Part shown: piece by piece, positions 37,761 to 45,477 of the stretch | How the letters are laid out: each line of letters starts with the position of its first letter | How positions within the stretch are numbered: the stretch's first letter is position 1 | NCBI RefSeq assembly: GCF_001293125.1 | Contig: NZ_CP009312.1 | Span: forward strand, 556,192-620,191 | Direction: 5' to 3' | DNA from: Lawsonella clevelandensis | Lineage (GTDB): Bacteria; Actinomycetota; Actinomycetes; Mycobacteriales; Mycobacteriaceae | DNA: 64,000 nt | Made by a program: the position numbers and the translations under genes | The notes under the pieces: model-generated | The model's database searches: none | Told to the model about the DNA's origin: nothing | Seen by the model: only the letters and a program-made list of their open reading frames with translations

Positions 37761-40136
37761 CTACCACCTTCCCGCATGAGAAACATCTGAGTGAGTAAAC
37801 ATGCTCTCTGGCGAGACAGATTGCGGAGCTGCGACAGCTTCAGCCGAGGTAGTCTCGACAGCTGCAGTTGCTGTCCTCGATAGCTTAGCTTTGACGCCAG
37901 GGCTGTCCTCATCTGCATCGGGAGATGGAACTTTCTCCTCAACGCTCGAGTTATCGTTTCCTTGAGTAGTCGCTTCGCTGTTGAGGTCCTTAGCAGGGTG
38001 CTGCGACGCTCCGTTCCCCTTGGATTCCGCACCTTTAGTATCGGAAGTGTGAGCCTCGTCGTGACAAGAGGAATCTCCTTCAGAATCGCTCGTGTGATTG
38101 TCCGAGGCATTGTTTCCACCCTGATGGAGTTGGGCATTATCCGAGTGTTCTGTCGTCACGTATTCATCGTCACCAGAACCAACGGTGATATCAGCATGTC
38201 CATCACTGGAAATGTCGATACTAACCTCACTTTCTATGCGGAGAGTCCAACTCGGCTTTGTATCATGATGTTCCTGAGAATCAGGTTGGTCTGGAGTTTC
38301 GTTGTCCGAACGTCCTTCGCCATCTGTGCCCATGTTGTGCTCATACGCTCCACTCATCCCTGCATCGAACGAGTGCTCATGTGATCCCGAATAGGCATAA
38401 CTTAAGTCATAGGGAGATCCAGGCATTGTCTGATGCCCGTAAGGAATCGGTGGGGGACTTGCCAGATCGCCGTAGAACCCTTGAGGAGTCGGCTGAGCAT
38501 ACGATGTGCCCACTCCAAACTGAGCGCCAGCTCCTACTCCACTCATTCCTGGATGTTCTCCAAGGAAAGCTTGCCAAAGCTGACTATGGACCATCTGAGC
38601 TCGTTGTAGCCCGGTTTGCAGATAGTTTCCTGCTGGTTGTTTAGCCGTGTGATAGGCATCTACCTGTTGGTTACCAGACTGGGAGTACTGGTCTTGCTGT
38701 TCAACACCAGTCTGAGTATTTGCGTGACGACCATCATCTGAGTATCCATAGACATTCTGATGGTTGGGAAAAGTCATCTCCTGTTGAACAGGTTGGGTAG
38801 TATGCCCGCTTCCATACTCGTAATGATGGTCATTTGAGGAAGTACGATAGTCATGCTCAACCTTTTTCATACCAGCTTGGCTATGGTGTGCACCTACCTC
38901 ACCAGCTTGGACTTCCACATGGGCATTACCTTTAGCTGAGTAGCTCTGACGCTTAGCGTTACCCGTAGAGCTGTGATCTCCCATCGACTCCTTATGGTTG
39001 TACCGTTTCTCAGTTTGAAGACCAGATTCTTGAGAACCCTTCTTCTCACTAGAGTGTTCATCCGGAAGTGCAGTGCACATCGTGCTTTGTTTCCTGTGCT
39101 TCGACTGTGACTCTTGCTTTTTTAATACCGGAGGTTGTTGTGCCTTAGGCTTTTCATCACGAAGGGAGCGCAGCTTTACAGGTTTTAGTTGGTGCCCAAG
39201 GTTAGCAGGAACTTTTTCACCACGGACTAGGCACTGAACAGTAATCTCCCAGATCCGATTAAGTTCGTTACCTGCATCATCAATAAGCTTCTTAATTGCC
39301 TCAACTGCCTCACGTGCAATTGAGTGGGATGCCTGCATATCATGAAGCGCTTTGGCACCCTCGCTCTTAGCTGCATTACACCCGCGTGCAATTCCCAGCG
39401 TCGCGTCCACCAACGTATCTAAGAGAACACTGGCTGGGTTGACTAAAAATGCAAGTTTTGAGCCTTTCTCAGCCTTCACCGCCTTAGCTCCAGCTTTTAG
39501 GGCACTACCTGCAGCTTTACCCGCAGTTTTTGCCCCTAGACCCGTTCCTCCACTGACGACTGTCGATGCAATATCACCAACTGCAGTGAGCCCCTGCTTC
39601 CCTACAGCGAGAACTCCGTCGCACAACATTCCAAGGATGTTATCAATTGCAACAGGCTTCTTCGTGACTGCGATTGTCATCGCTTGGTCAGACACAAATG
39701 CCATCAATTGCTGTGACGCGTTAAGTGCCGCAGAGAAGTTATGGTCTGCTACCTCATAGATGCTTTGCCGTTGATCAGTCTGTTTGACCGTCCTCCTAAG
39801 TGAAGAACGTGCCTCATCTGCAGCCGCACCCGACCATACATCTTTTGATTCCTTGATACTGACATCGACGGTTTCGCCAGCTGTTTTCCACGCAAGTAGG
39901 CGATTCTGATATGCAGCAATCAGCGTCTCAATCTTCGTAATGTCTAGCTCAAGAACGGTAAAGTCAGGTTGGTTTAGACTAGGGACAGCGGGGAGCAATC
40001 GCCCTCGGTACAACATGCCCGGAATGAAATTCATAGTCTCCCAGGCGAAACGGATATAGTGCTCTGAACTCGCCAGGATATAGGCTTCTTTAGTCTTAGC
40101 AATATACCCGTTATAGATGCCTTGTCCATTGCTCAT
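37761..40136 (-). CDS. Putative type VII secretion substrate, WXG-type N-terminus and long disordered tail
   Basis: The 791-residue protein begins with an extended segment, then a helix pair around DVWSGAAADEARSSLRRTVK (W101-S-G103) that resembles the WXG turn of ESX substrates. A helical region with a Gly/Ala-rich hydrophobic stretch (SGGTGLGAKTAGKAAGSALK) reaches about residue 320. From about 335 to the end the sequence is low-complexity and polar, rich in His, Ser, Gln, Asp and Gly, with no recognised enzymatic domain. There is no Sec signal. It follows the EspC-like gene by two bases and precedes the acidic gene by two, forming an operon. The stretch is more AT-rich than flanking housekeeping genes, which suggests later acquisition. 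The secretion assignment is inferred. Confidence 0.6.
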   Translation of the reverse strand: MSNGQGIYNGYIAKTKEAYILASSEHYIRFAWETMNFIPGMLYRGRLLPAVPSLNQPDFTVLELDITKIETLIAAYQNRLLAWKTAGETVDVSIKESKDVWSGAAADEARSSLRRTVKQTDQRQSIYEVADHNFSAALNASQQLMAFVSDQAMTIAVTKKPVAIDNILGMLCDGVLAVGKQGLTAVGDIASTVVSGGTGLGAKTAGKAAGSALKAGAKAVKAEKGSKLAFLVNPASVLLDTLVDATLGIARGCNAAKSEGAKALHDMQASHSIAREAVEAIKKLIDDAGNELNRIWEITVQCLVRGEKVPANLGHQLKPVKLRSLRDEKPKAQQPPVLKKQESQSKHRKQSTMCTALPDEHSSEKKGSQESGLQTEKRYNHKESMGDHSSTGNAKRQSYSAKGNAHVEVQAGEVGAHHSQAGMKKVEHDYRTSSNDHHYEYGSGHTTQPVQQEMTFPNHQNVYGYSDDGRHANTQTGVEQQDQYSQSGNQQVDAYHTAKQPAGNYLQTGLQRAQMVHSQLWQAFLGEHPGMSGVGAGAQFGVGTSYAQPTPQGFYGDLASPPPIPYGHQTMPGSPYDLSYAYSGSHEHSFDAGMSGAYEHNMGTDGEGRSDNETPDQPDSQEHHDTKPSWTLRIESEVSIDISSDGHADITVGSGDDEYVTTEHSDNAQLHQGGNNASDNHTSDSEGDSSCHDEAHTSDTKGAESKGNGASQHPAKDLNSEATTQGNDNSSVEEKVPSPDADEDSPGVKAKLSRTATAAVETTSAEAVAAPQSVSPESMFTHSDVSHAGRW

Positions 40137-40138
40137 GG

Positions 40139-40444
40139 TTACATACCAGCCTTACCGAGAGCGGCACGATGCTCTGCATCTTGACCTGAAAATGCTGCAA
40201 TATCAGCAACGATATGATCGGCTTTTACACGAATATTCTTATCTAACGACGTATCTTTATCGGTTTCACCAGCAGCCCAGTCGCCGAGAACACCCGTGAG
40301 GTTCTTTCGATGAGGGCCAAACATGGTGGAATCAATAAGGAGCTGATGAGACTGCATCTCAGAATCGCATCGAAGAGCAGCATCAGTGAGACGATCTGCA
40401 ATAGCCCTTAAGTCGATTGCATCAAGTGTGACTTCGTCAGGCAT
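40139..40444 (-). CDS. EspC/DUF2580-like small helical protein
   Basis: A 101-residue helical protein. Its start VTLDAIDLRAIADRLTDAAL and two long helices resemble the EspC/DUF2580 group, small ESX-associated proteins often encoded before larger substrates. The similarity is a pattern I see by eye and is not strong. ATG 40444 follows GGGAAG; an open frame upstream to 40528 is probably not coding. First gene of the three-gene cassette, separated from glmM by a terminator, so it needs its own promoter in 40445-40550. Confidence 0.55.
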   Translation of the reverse strand: MPDEVTLDAIDLRAIADRLTDAALRCDSEMQSHQLLIDSTMFGPHRKNLTGVLGDWAAGETDKDTSLDKNIRVKADHIVADIAAFSGQDAEHRAALGKAGM

Positions 40445-40550
40445 GGCTTCCCAGTTCGTTGTAGGTACGGAGCACGAAGTTGTGCGTTTATACATATGAC
40501 GCTGCGAGGCGCAGTGGGGTTCCATCACACCGGGAAAAAGTCCAGAAATA

Positions 40551-40588
40551 GCAAAAGGTGACGATGCTCTGCAGCATCGTCACCTTTC
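40551..40588 (-). terminator. Terminator after glmM
   Basis: A 14-bp perfect stem (40554-40567 with 40574-40587, arms AAAGGTGACGATGC and its complement) with a six-base loop is followed on the minus strand by TTTT. It separates glmM from the cassette downstream. Confidence 0.88.
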
Positions 40589-40600
40589 TCTACTGAAGGT

Positions 40601-41944
40601 CTACACAGACCCCACAATCTCGGCGAGGCGACCTGCCACCTGTTGAGCCTGTTCTTCCGTGGCAGCCTCCACCATGACACGTACCAGCTGTTCTGTTCCG
40701 GAGGCCCGCAACAGCACCCGCCCGGTCTCCCCCAGGTCATGCTCGGCTGCGAGTGTCGCTGCAACCACTGCGGGATCCGACGCCACCGCATCACGATCTG
40801 AGACAGCCACATTGATGAGTACCTGCGGCAGCACCGTCACCACGCTGGCGAGCTCTGCCAAACTCTGCCCGGTTGCCGCCATCCGGTCCATCAACTGCAG
40901 GCCAGTCAGCACGCCGTCACCAGTGGTCGCATAGGCGGGTAGCACAATATGCCCAGACTGTTCGCCGCCCAGACTGTAGTCTCCAGCACGCAGATCTTCC
41001 AGCACATACCGGTCTCCCACCGCTGTGCACCGCAGGTTAATACCTTCTTCTTTCATCGCCAGATGGAGCCCAAGATTGGACATTACGGTAGCCACTAGAG
41101 TGTCGTCGGCAAGTTCACCGCGCTCTTTCATCGCGATGGCCATGATTGCCATAATCTGATCGCCGTCTACCAGGTTGCCCTCTGCATCAATGGCTAGGCA
41201 GCGGTCAGCGTCTCCATCGTGGGCCAACCCGAGGTCCGCGCCGTGAGACAGCACTGCGTCGCGTAGGCTCTCCATGTGAGTGGAGCCGCAATTGTCGTTG
41301 ATATTGAGGCCATTGGGCTCATTGTGAAGTGCGATGACGGTTGCGCCAGCTCGCTCATAAGCTTCCGGAGCGGCATATGAGGCAGCCCCATTGGCAGCAT
41401 CAACAACAACCGTCAGACCACTCAAATGGTGGGTACGAGTGGAGAGAAGGTGCTCTAGGTAGGCTTCGTGCGCTTCTGTTTGTGCCTGGTTGATGCGCCC
41501 AATGTCACCCCCAGTCGGGGACGTCTTGTGTGTGGAGCCGAGACGCGCCTCGATCTCGTCTTCTAGCGCATCATCGAGTTTGTGGCCGCCCGCGGCAAAA
41601 AATTTGATGCCATTATCCGGCATAGGGTTATGCGAGGCCGAGATCATGACCCCAAAAGCGGCATCGCGTTGAGCTGTTTCGAAAGCTACAGCGGGGGTTG
41701 GTAACACCCCTAGGAGGTCGACGTCGACACCGCGGCTAGAGATACCCGCCGCCAATGCAGCCTCCAGCATTTCTCCCGAGATGCGCGGATCGCGCCCTAA
41801 CACGACACGGGGGTGTCCAGTACCATTCACCGCATGGGCGGCGAGCACTTCCGCAGCTGCCGCTCCCAGTTGGAGAGCGAGATGCGGGGTGAGGGTGTCG
41901 TTCGCGAGACCACGAACGCCGTCGGTACCGAAAAGTCGTGCCAT
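40601..41944 (-). CDS. glmM: Phosphoglucosamine mutase
   Basis: GlmM converts glucosamine-6-phosphate to glucosamine-1-phosphate. The active phosphoserine is Ser104 in [12 protein letters not shown], the Mg2+ loop is DGDADR, and the sugar-binding GEQSGH is conserved. The length of 447 is normal. A -10-like TATAAG (41963-41958) lies 14 bases before ATG 41944, with AAGGA as ribosome site, so glmM probably has its own promoter. Confidence 0.97.
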   Translation of the reverse strand: MARLFGTDGVRGLANDTLTPHLALQLGAAAAEVLAAHAVNGTGHPRVVLGRDPRISGEMLEAALAAGISSRGVDVDLLGVLPTPAVAFETAQRDAAFGVMISASHNPMPDNGIKFFAAGGHKLDDALEDEIEARLGSTHKTSPTGGDIGRINQAQTEAHEAYLEHLLSTRTHHLSGLTVVVDAANGAASYAAPEAYERAGATVIALHNEPNGLNINDNCGSTHMESLRDAVLSHGADLGLAHDGDADRCLAIDAEGNLVDGDQIMAIMAIAMKERGELADDTLVATVMSNLGLHLAMKEEGINLRCTAVGDRYVLEDLRAGDYSLGGEQSGHIVLPAYATTGDGVLTGLQLMDRMAATGQSLAELASVVTVLPQVLINVAVSDRDAVASDPAVVAATLAAEHDLGETGRVLLRASGTEQLVRVMVEAATEEQAQQVAGRLAEIVGSV

Positions 41945-42102
41945 AGTGTGTACGTTCCTTATAGGTGTGGGTGACGGGTCACTACTGGGGAAAAATGCTG
42001 ACCAGCGAAAAGGGACAGTTCTTCAGTGGGGAGGCTGTCTCTTCCCAGTAACTGCCCATTCTACTCCGTCGAGGGCTTTCGACGGGAGCAGCCTGGTTAT
42101 CT

Positions 42103-42134
42103 GCATGCCCCTGCCAGCAGGACAGGGGGCATGC
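42103..42134 (-). terminator. Hairpin between rpsI and glmM
   Basis: GCATGCCCCTG (42103-42113) pairs with CAGGGG-GCATGC (42123-42134) with one bulged G. No T-run follows. It lies about 50 bases beyond the main rpsI terminator and may be a back-up or an RNA processing element. Confidence 0.35.
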
Positions 42135-42185
42135 CGACTGAGCATTCCGGCGTTTGCCAGAAAGGTGTGCGACTCTCCGAAATGG

Positions 42186-42215
42186 GGAATGCCCCGACCT
42201 GGGCCGGGGCATTCC
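42186..42215 (-). terminator. Terminator after rpsI
   Basis: An 11-bp perfect inverted repeat (GGAATGCCCCG 42186-42196 with 42205-42215) with an eight-base loop lies 18 bases after the rpsI stop. The minus-strand trailing sequence CCCATTTCGG is only weakly T-rich, but placement supports termination of rplM-rpsI. Confidence 0.65.
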
Positions 42216-42232
42216 ATACAAGCTGTTGTTGA

Positions 42233-42757
42233 TTAACGCTTGGAGTACTGCGGGGCACGGCGAGCCTTGTGCAGACCGGCCTTCTTACGCTCGACAGCAC
42301 GGGAGTCGCGGGTGAGGAATCCAGCCTTCTTGAGGGCAGGACGATCATCCGGGTTAGCGACGTTCAGGGCACGGGCGATAGCAAGACGTAGTGCGCCGGC
42401 CTGGCCGGAAGGGCCACCACCCCTGAGGTTAGCCTGAATGTCGAACTGCTCTTCGCGCTCAACGAGAACCAGCGGGGACTTCACGAGCTGCTGGTGAACC
42501 TTGTTGGGGAAGTAGTTTTCCAGGGTGCGGCCGTTCAGCACGAACTGGCCGGTGCCGGGAACCATGCGAACACGCACGACGGCTTCCTTGCGGCGACCAA
42601 CCGTCTGGACCGGGTTGGAAACGGCGGCAGGGGTAACCTCTACCTCGATGCTGTCGACGGCGATGTCGGCGGTGAGCTCTTCCGCAACTTCCTGGGAAGC
42701 AGCGTCAATCACGGCGTCTTCTGCAACGACTTCGTTGTTGATGTTCTCTTCGGCCAT
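42233..42757 (-). CDS. rpsI: 30S ribosomal protein S9
   Basis: Residues 45-174 are S9, with [17 protein letters not shown] at its start, [14 protein letters not shown] in the middle and the conserved positively charged end [17 protein letters not shown] that reaches the tRNA in the ribosome P site. The first 45 residues are an acidic, Ala/Glu/Val-rich extension typical of actinobacterial S9. The ATG overlaps the rplM stop (TAATG). Confidence 0.97.
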   Translation of the reverse strand: MAEENINNEVVAEDAVIDAASQEVAEELTADIAVDSIEVEVTPAAVSNPVQTVGRRKEAVVRVRMVPGTGQFVLNGRTLENYFPNKVHQQLVKSPLVLVEREEQFDIQANLRGGGPSGQAGALRLAIARALNVANPDDRPALKKAGFLTRDSRAVERKKAGLHKARRAPQYSKR

Positions 42758-43200
42758 TACTGTGCCACCTGCTTAATCTCGTAGGGAACGGGCTGCTGGG
42801 CGGTGTGGGGATGCTCGGGGCCAGCATAGACCTTGAGCTTCTTCACCATCTGACGTCCGAGAGAGTTGTGGGGGAGCATGCCCTTCACAGCCTTCTCGAT
42901 GACGTATGCGGGGTTGGTGTCCAGCATGTCGCCCAGGGCGTCAGCGCGGAGACCACCCGGGTAGCCGGAGTGGCGGTACAGCTTGACCTGTTCGCGCTTG
43001 TTAGCGGAAACAGCGACCTTTTCAGCGTTGATGATGACGACAAAGTCGCCGCCATCAAAGTTGGGGGCATAGGTGGGCTTGTTCTTCCCACGGAGCAGGT
43101 TTGCGGTCTGGACAGCCAGGCGGCCCAGCACCACATCGGTGGCATCAATGACGTACCACTTGCGGTCGACGTCACCAGCCTTAGGTGCATAAGTAGACAA
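42757..43200 (-). CDS. rplM: 50S ribosomal protein L13
   Basis: A 147-residue L13 with [26 protein letters not shown] and [14 protein letters not shown]. The start is TTG at 43200 with AGGAAG upstream. Cotranscribed with rpsI. In Mycobacterium the esx-4 genes lie immediately upstream, as here. Confidence 0.97.
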   Translation of the reverse strand: MSTYAPKAGDVDRKWYVIDATDVVLGRLAVQTANLLRGKNKPTYAPNFDGGDFVVIINAEKVAVSANKREQVKLYRHSGYPGGLRADALGDMLDTNPAYVIEKAVKGMLPHNSLGRQMVKKLKVYAGPEHPHTAQQPVPYEIKQVAQ

Positions 43201-43336
43201 AGCGACTTCCTCGTCTCTTCGAAACTGCCGGCCACAGAGTGTTTTTCAGATCGTTGACAGCGGCCGGTTGAGACCTGTCAGGATACTTGTCCCCTGCCTT
43301 TGCGGGGCGGGCGACGTGAAGAAACACCGGTGGTCA

Positions 43337-43364
43337 ATACTACCAGCTCATAGTGGTAGACAAA
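43337..43364 (-). promoter_or_regulatory. Candidate rplM-rpsI promoter
   Basis: On the minus strand TTTGTC (43364-43359) and TAGTAT (43342-43337) are 16 bases apart, giving a leader of about 130 bases before rplM. The -35 side overlaps the tail of the esxT terminator. Match to consensus is moderate. Confidence 0.35.
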
Positions 43365-43414
43365 AATTAAGGGAGGCTCTGCCGACCAGCGGTAATGGCT
43401 GAAGCAGAGCCTCC
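43362..43414 (-). terminator. Terminator of the ESX-4 minus-strand operon
   Basis: An 11-bp inverted repeat (GGAGGCTCTGC 43372-43382 with 43404-43414) with a 21-base loop is followed on the minus strand by CTTAATTTTTG. It lies 29 bases after esxT and separates the secretion genes from rplM. Confidence 0.8.
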
Positions 43415-43442
43415 ATGAAAGTAGAGTTTAGCTGCGATGTTA

Positions 43443-43736
43443 TTACATCCAGGAGGCGGCAGCGCGACGGTTGGTGTCGTTCATGGCATCGTTACCCTGG
43501 CCGACGATCACACCGATGCGGTCGAGAACCTGGTTGAGTTCTTCCTGTGCGCGATCCCACTTCTGCTGCTGGGCCTGGTAAGCATCAGCTGCTTCACCTT
43601 CCCAGGTCGACACCATGGGAGCAAGATAAGCTTTGAGGTCACCCAGGGCAGTGTTGAGGCGAGAAGCAGCCTGGGCGATGTCCATGCGGCTGACCTCGAT
43701 GGAAGCGAAGTCGTAACGAATGGTATCCACTTGCAT
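43443..43736 (-). CDS. esxT: ESX-4 WXG100 protein EsxT-like
   Basis: A 97-residue WXG100 protein, helical hairpin with WEG (W45-E-G47) in the turn. By position directly before rplM it corresponds to EsxT of M. tuberculosis ESX-4. It should pair with the EsxU-like protein encoded just upstream and be exported through the EccC channel. AAAGGAG touches the ATG at 43736, which is too close; the GTG at 43730 has ideal spacing and is probably used, giving 95 residues. Confidence 0.88.
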   Translation of the reverse strand: MQVDTIRYDFASIEVSRMDIAQAASRLNTALGDLKAYLAPMVSTWEGEAADAYQAQQQKWDRAQEELNQVLDRIGVIVGQGNDAMNDTNRRAAASWM

Positions 43737-43741
43737 CTCCT

Positions 43742-44041
43742 TTAGATGTTAAGGGTGTTGAGCTGAGCCAGGTGGTCATCCTGGGAAGCCTGGTAAGCAA
43801 CGCTGTTGGCACGGATGGTCTCGGCGATGCTGTTAAGGGACTCGTTGAGGTGCCGGCCTGCATCCTGCCAACGAACCATAAGCTGGTCGAACGCCATCTT
43901 GGCGGAACCCTGCCAGGCTGCATCCAGGGACCCCAGACGCATCTGCAGGCCATTCATCTCCTGCTGAACGTGCTGTGCGATATCAACAACATGATTGGCC
44001 GCAGTCGCCATAGTGTCAGTCTGCGTATTAAGAGCAACCAT
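43742..44041 (-). CDS. esxU: ESX-4 WXG100 protein EsxU-like
   Basis: A 99-residue WXG100 protein with WQG (W43-Q-G45) between two helices. ATG 44041 has AGGAG at good spacing; the frame extends 16 codons further upstream without support. It lies five bases before esxT, forming the heterodimer pair typical of type VII secretion. Corresponds to EsxU by order. Confidence 0.88.
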   Translation of the reverse strand: MVALNTQTDTMATAANHVVDIAQHVQQEMNGLQMRLGSLDAAWQGSAKMAFDQLMVRWQDAGRHLNESLNSIAETIRANSVAYQASQDDHLAQLNTLNI

Positions 44042-44160
44042 GTTCACTCCTTCAACTATTAGAAAGTGGTGTCCTAGCCACACCCTCAACGGCTGCGGCT
44101 ATATTGTCGTTTAATATGACGCCGCTAAGGGCAGCAGGGTTCCATCGGTTCGACAAAACT

Positions 44161-45477
44161 TTAAGAAACTCGAATTCCATTGAGAATTTCCTGGCAGAGC
44201 TTATGGGCCTTCTGCTCCGTCATGTCCTCACGCACCCGATACTGGCAGGCCAGTGAGTACGCATAGCGTTCCGTATAGAAGACCACCCAATCCGCCCAGG
44301 ACACGTCACCAGTAATTTCCCGGTAGCTCAGCGCCACCGACGGCACCCACCCATTAGTGGGCCACTGGTAGGTACTTACCCACGGCTTTATGGCGGCCGT
44401 CGGATCAGACAGATGGCGTTGCAGAGAATCCCGCAGGTGATGATCAGGATCCTGTTTCAACGTCAACAACATCCGTAGATCCGGTTCATTCACCGGGGAA
44501 ATAATCGTCCGCCATTGCTCATGGGTATTGAGATCCACGACCGGCGGGGAATCGTGCGACACCATCCATGCCCCCGGCAGCGCCAACATGCCTCCGGGGA
44601 AAGTAATCACCTGCGCCGGATCCACGGAGCGAATACCCTGCCGCCCATACGCATCCTCAGGACGTTTTTCGGTACCAAACGCCCCCGCCAGCACCATCGA
44701 TAGCATTGCTATTACCGTCATAATGATCACTGCGTAATCGGTGCGAGTTGGTTTCCGGAAACGCTTCTTCCGCAATGCTGCTTTGCGGGCGAGCAGTACA
44801 TCTCGCTGGTGTTCTGCATTGGCGCGCCACTTCCGCTCTTTGAAGATCACCCACATATCGGTGGGACTGAGGCGGTAGGAGACGACACCCGCGGCACGAA
44901 GGGTTTCACACGCCAGCTCGCACGCATGAGTTTCGAGACTGGGAGGACCGGTTAGCACCAGGACGTCACAGTCACGGCGCAGATCGTGCACCATTAGACG
45001 TGCGGTGGAGGCAATGGCCTGCGCCCACTCAATAGCTTGCCCTTGTTGGTCCGGTTCGTTCTCCTGCACCACAGGGGCGAACCCCATACCGGGGTAGAGA
45101 GTGGTGGAGAACCGCCGTGCATCGCGGGTCCTTACCAGTGTGAACGTAGCGTTCAGCTGCGTGCACTCGATAACGAGCAGGAATCGTGGGAGGCACTCGG
45201 CGGCATCAATCTTGACCCACTCGGTGGCTATCTGCCAGGCCGGGTAGACAAGCGTCTCTTGCTGGCACAGACGGGCCAAGGCGCGCCGTCGTGGTATCCC
45301 CCATGTACTGGGAGCAACCACCAGATGGTCCTCGTCAATAGGACCAGGGAAATACTCGTCAAGGGGCGAGTACCCGTGGTCGATGTTGATGGCATCGTTC
45401 ATCTCATCTGCAGTGAGGGTGAGGAACTGGTTGTTGCGAACAACTGTATTACCCCAAATACCTGTAAAAGTCGTCAT
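44161..45477 (-). CDS. Type VII secretion-associated protein, Rv3446c family
   Basis: The 438-residue protein lies between eccC and the esx pair, as Rv3446c does in M. tuberculosis. The N-terminal 210 residues look like a cytoplasmic actin-like or nucleotide-binding-like fold without clear motifs. One membrane helix (YAVIIMTVIAMLSMVLAGAFG) is near residue 255, and the rest is outside, including the family C-terminal domain. ATG 45477 overlaps the eccC stop (ATGA). ESX-4 loci often have it although its task is unknown; it may serve as a local accessory subunit. Confidence 0.82.
   Translation of the reverse strand: MTTFTGIWGNTVVRNNQFLTLTADEMNDAINIDHGYSPLDEYFPGPIDEDHLVVAPSTWGIPRRRALARLCQQETLVYPAWQIATEWVKIDAAECLPRFLLVIECTQLNATFTLVRTRDARRFSTTLYPGMGFAPVVQENEPDQQGQAIEWAQAIASTARLMVHDLRRDCDVLVLTGPPSLETHACELACETLRAAGVVSYRLSPTDMWVIFKERKWRANAEHQRDVLLARKAALRKKRFRKPTRTDYAVIIMTVIAMLSMVLAGAFGTEKRPEDAYGRQGIRSVDPAQVITFPGGMLALPGAWMVSHDSPPVVDLNTHEQWRTIISPVNEPDLRMLLTLKQDPDHHLRDSLQRHLSDPTAAIKPWVSTYQWPTNGWVPSVALSYREITGDVSWADWVVFYTERYAYSLACQYRVREDMTEQKAHKLCQEILNGIRVS

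Noticed and set aside
37540-40444. Classical polymorphic toxin with immunity gene
   Set aside because: The large protein's C-terminus is disordered and has no recognisable toxin domain, so only a substrate cassette is proposed.
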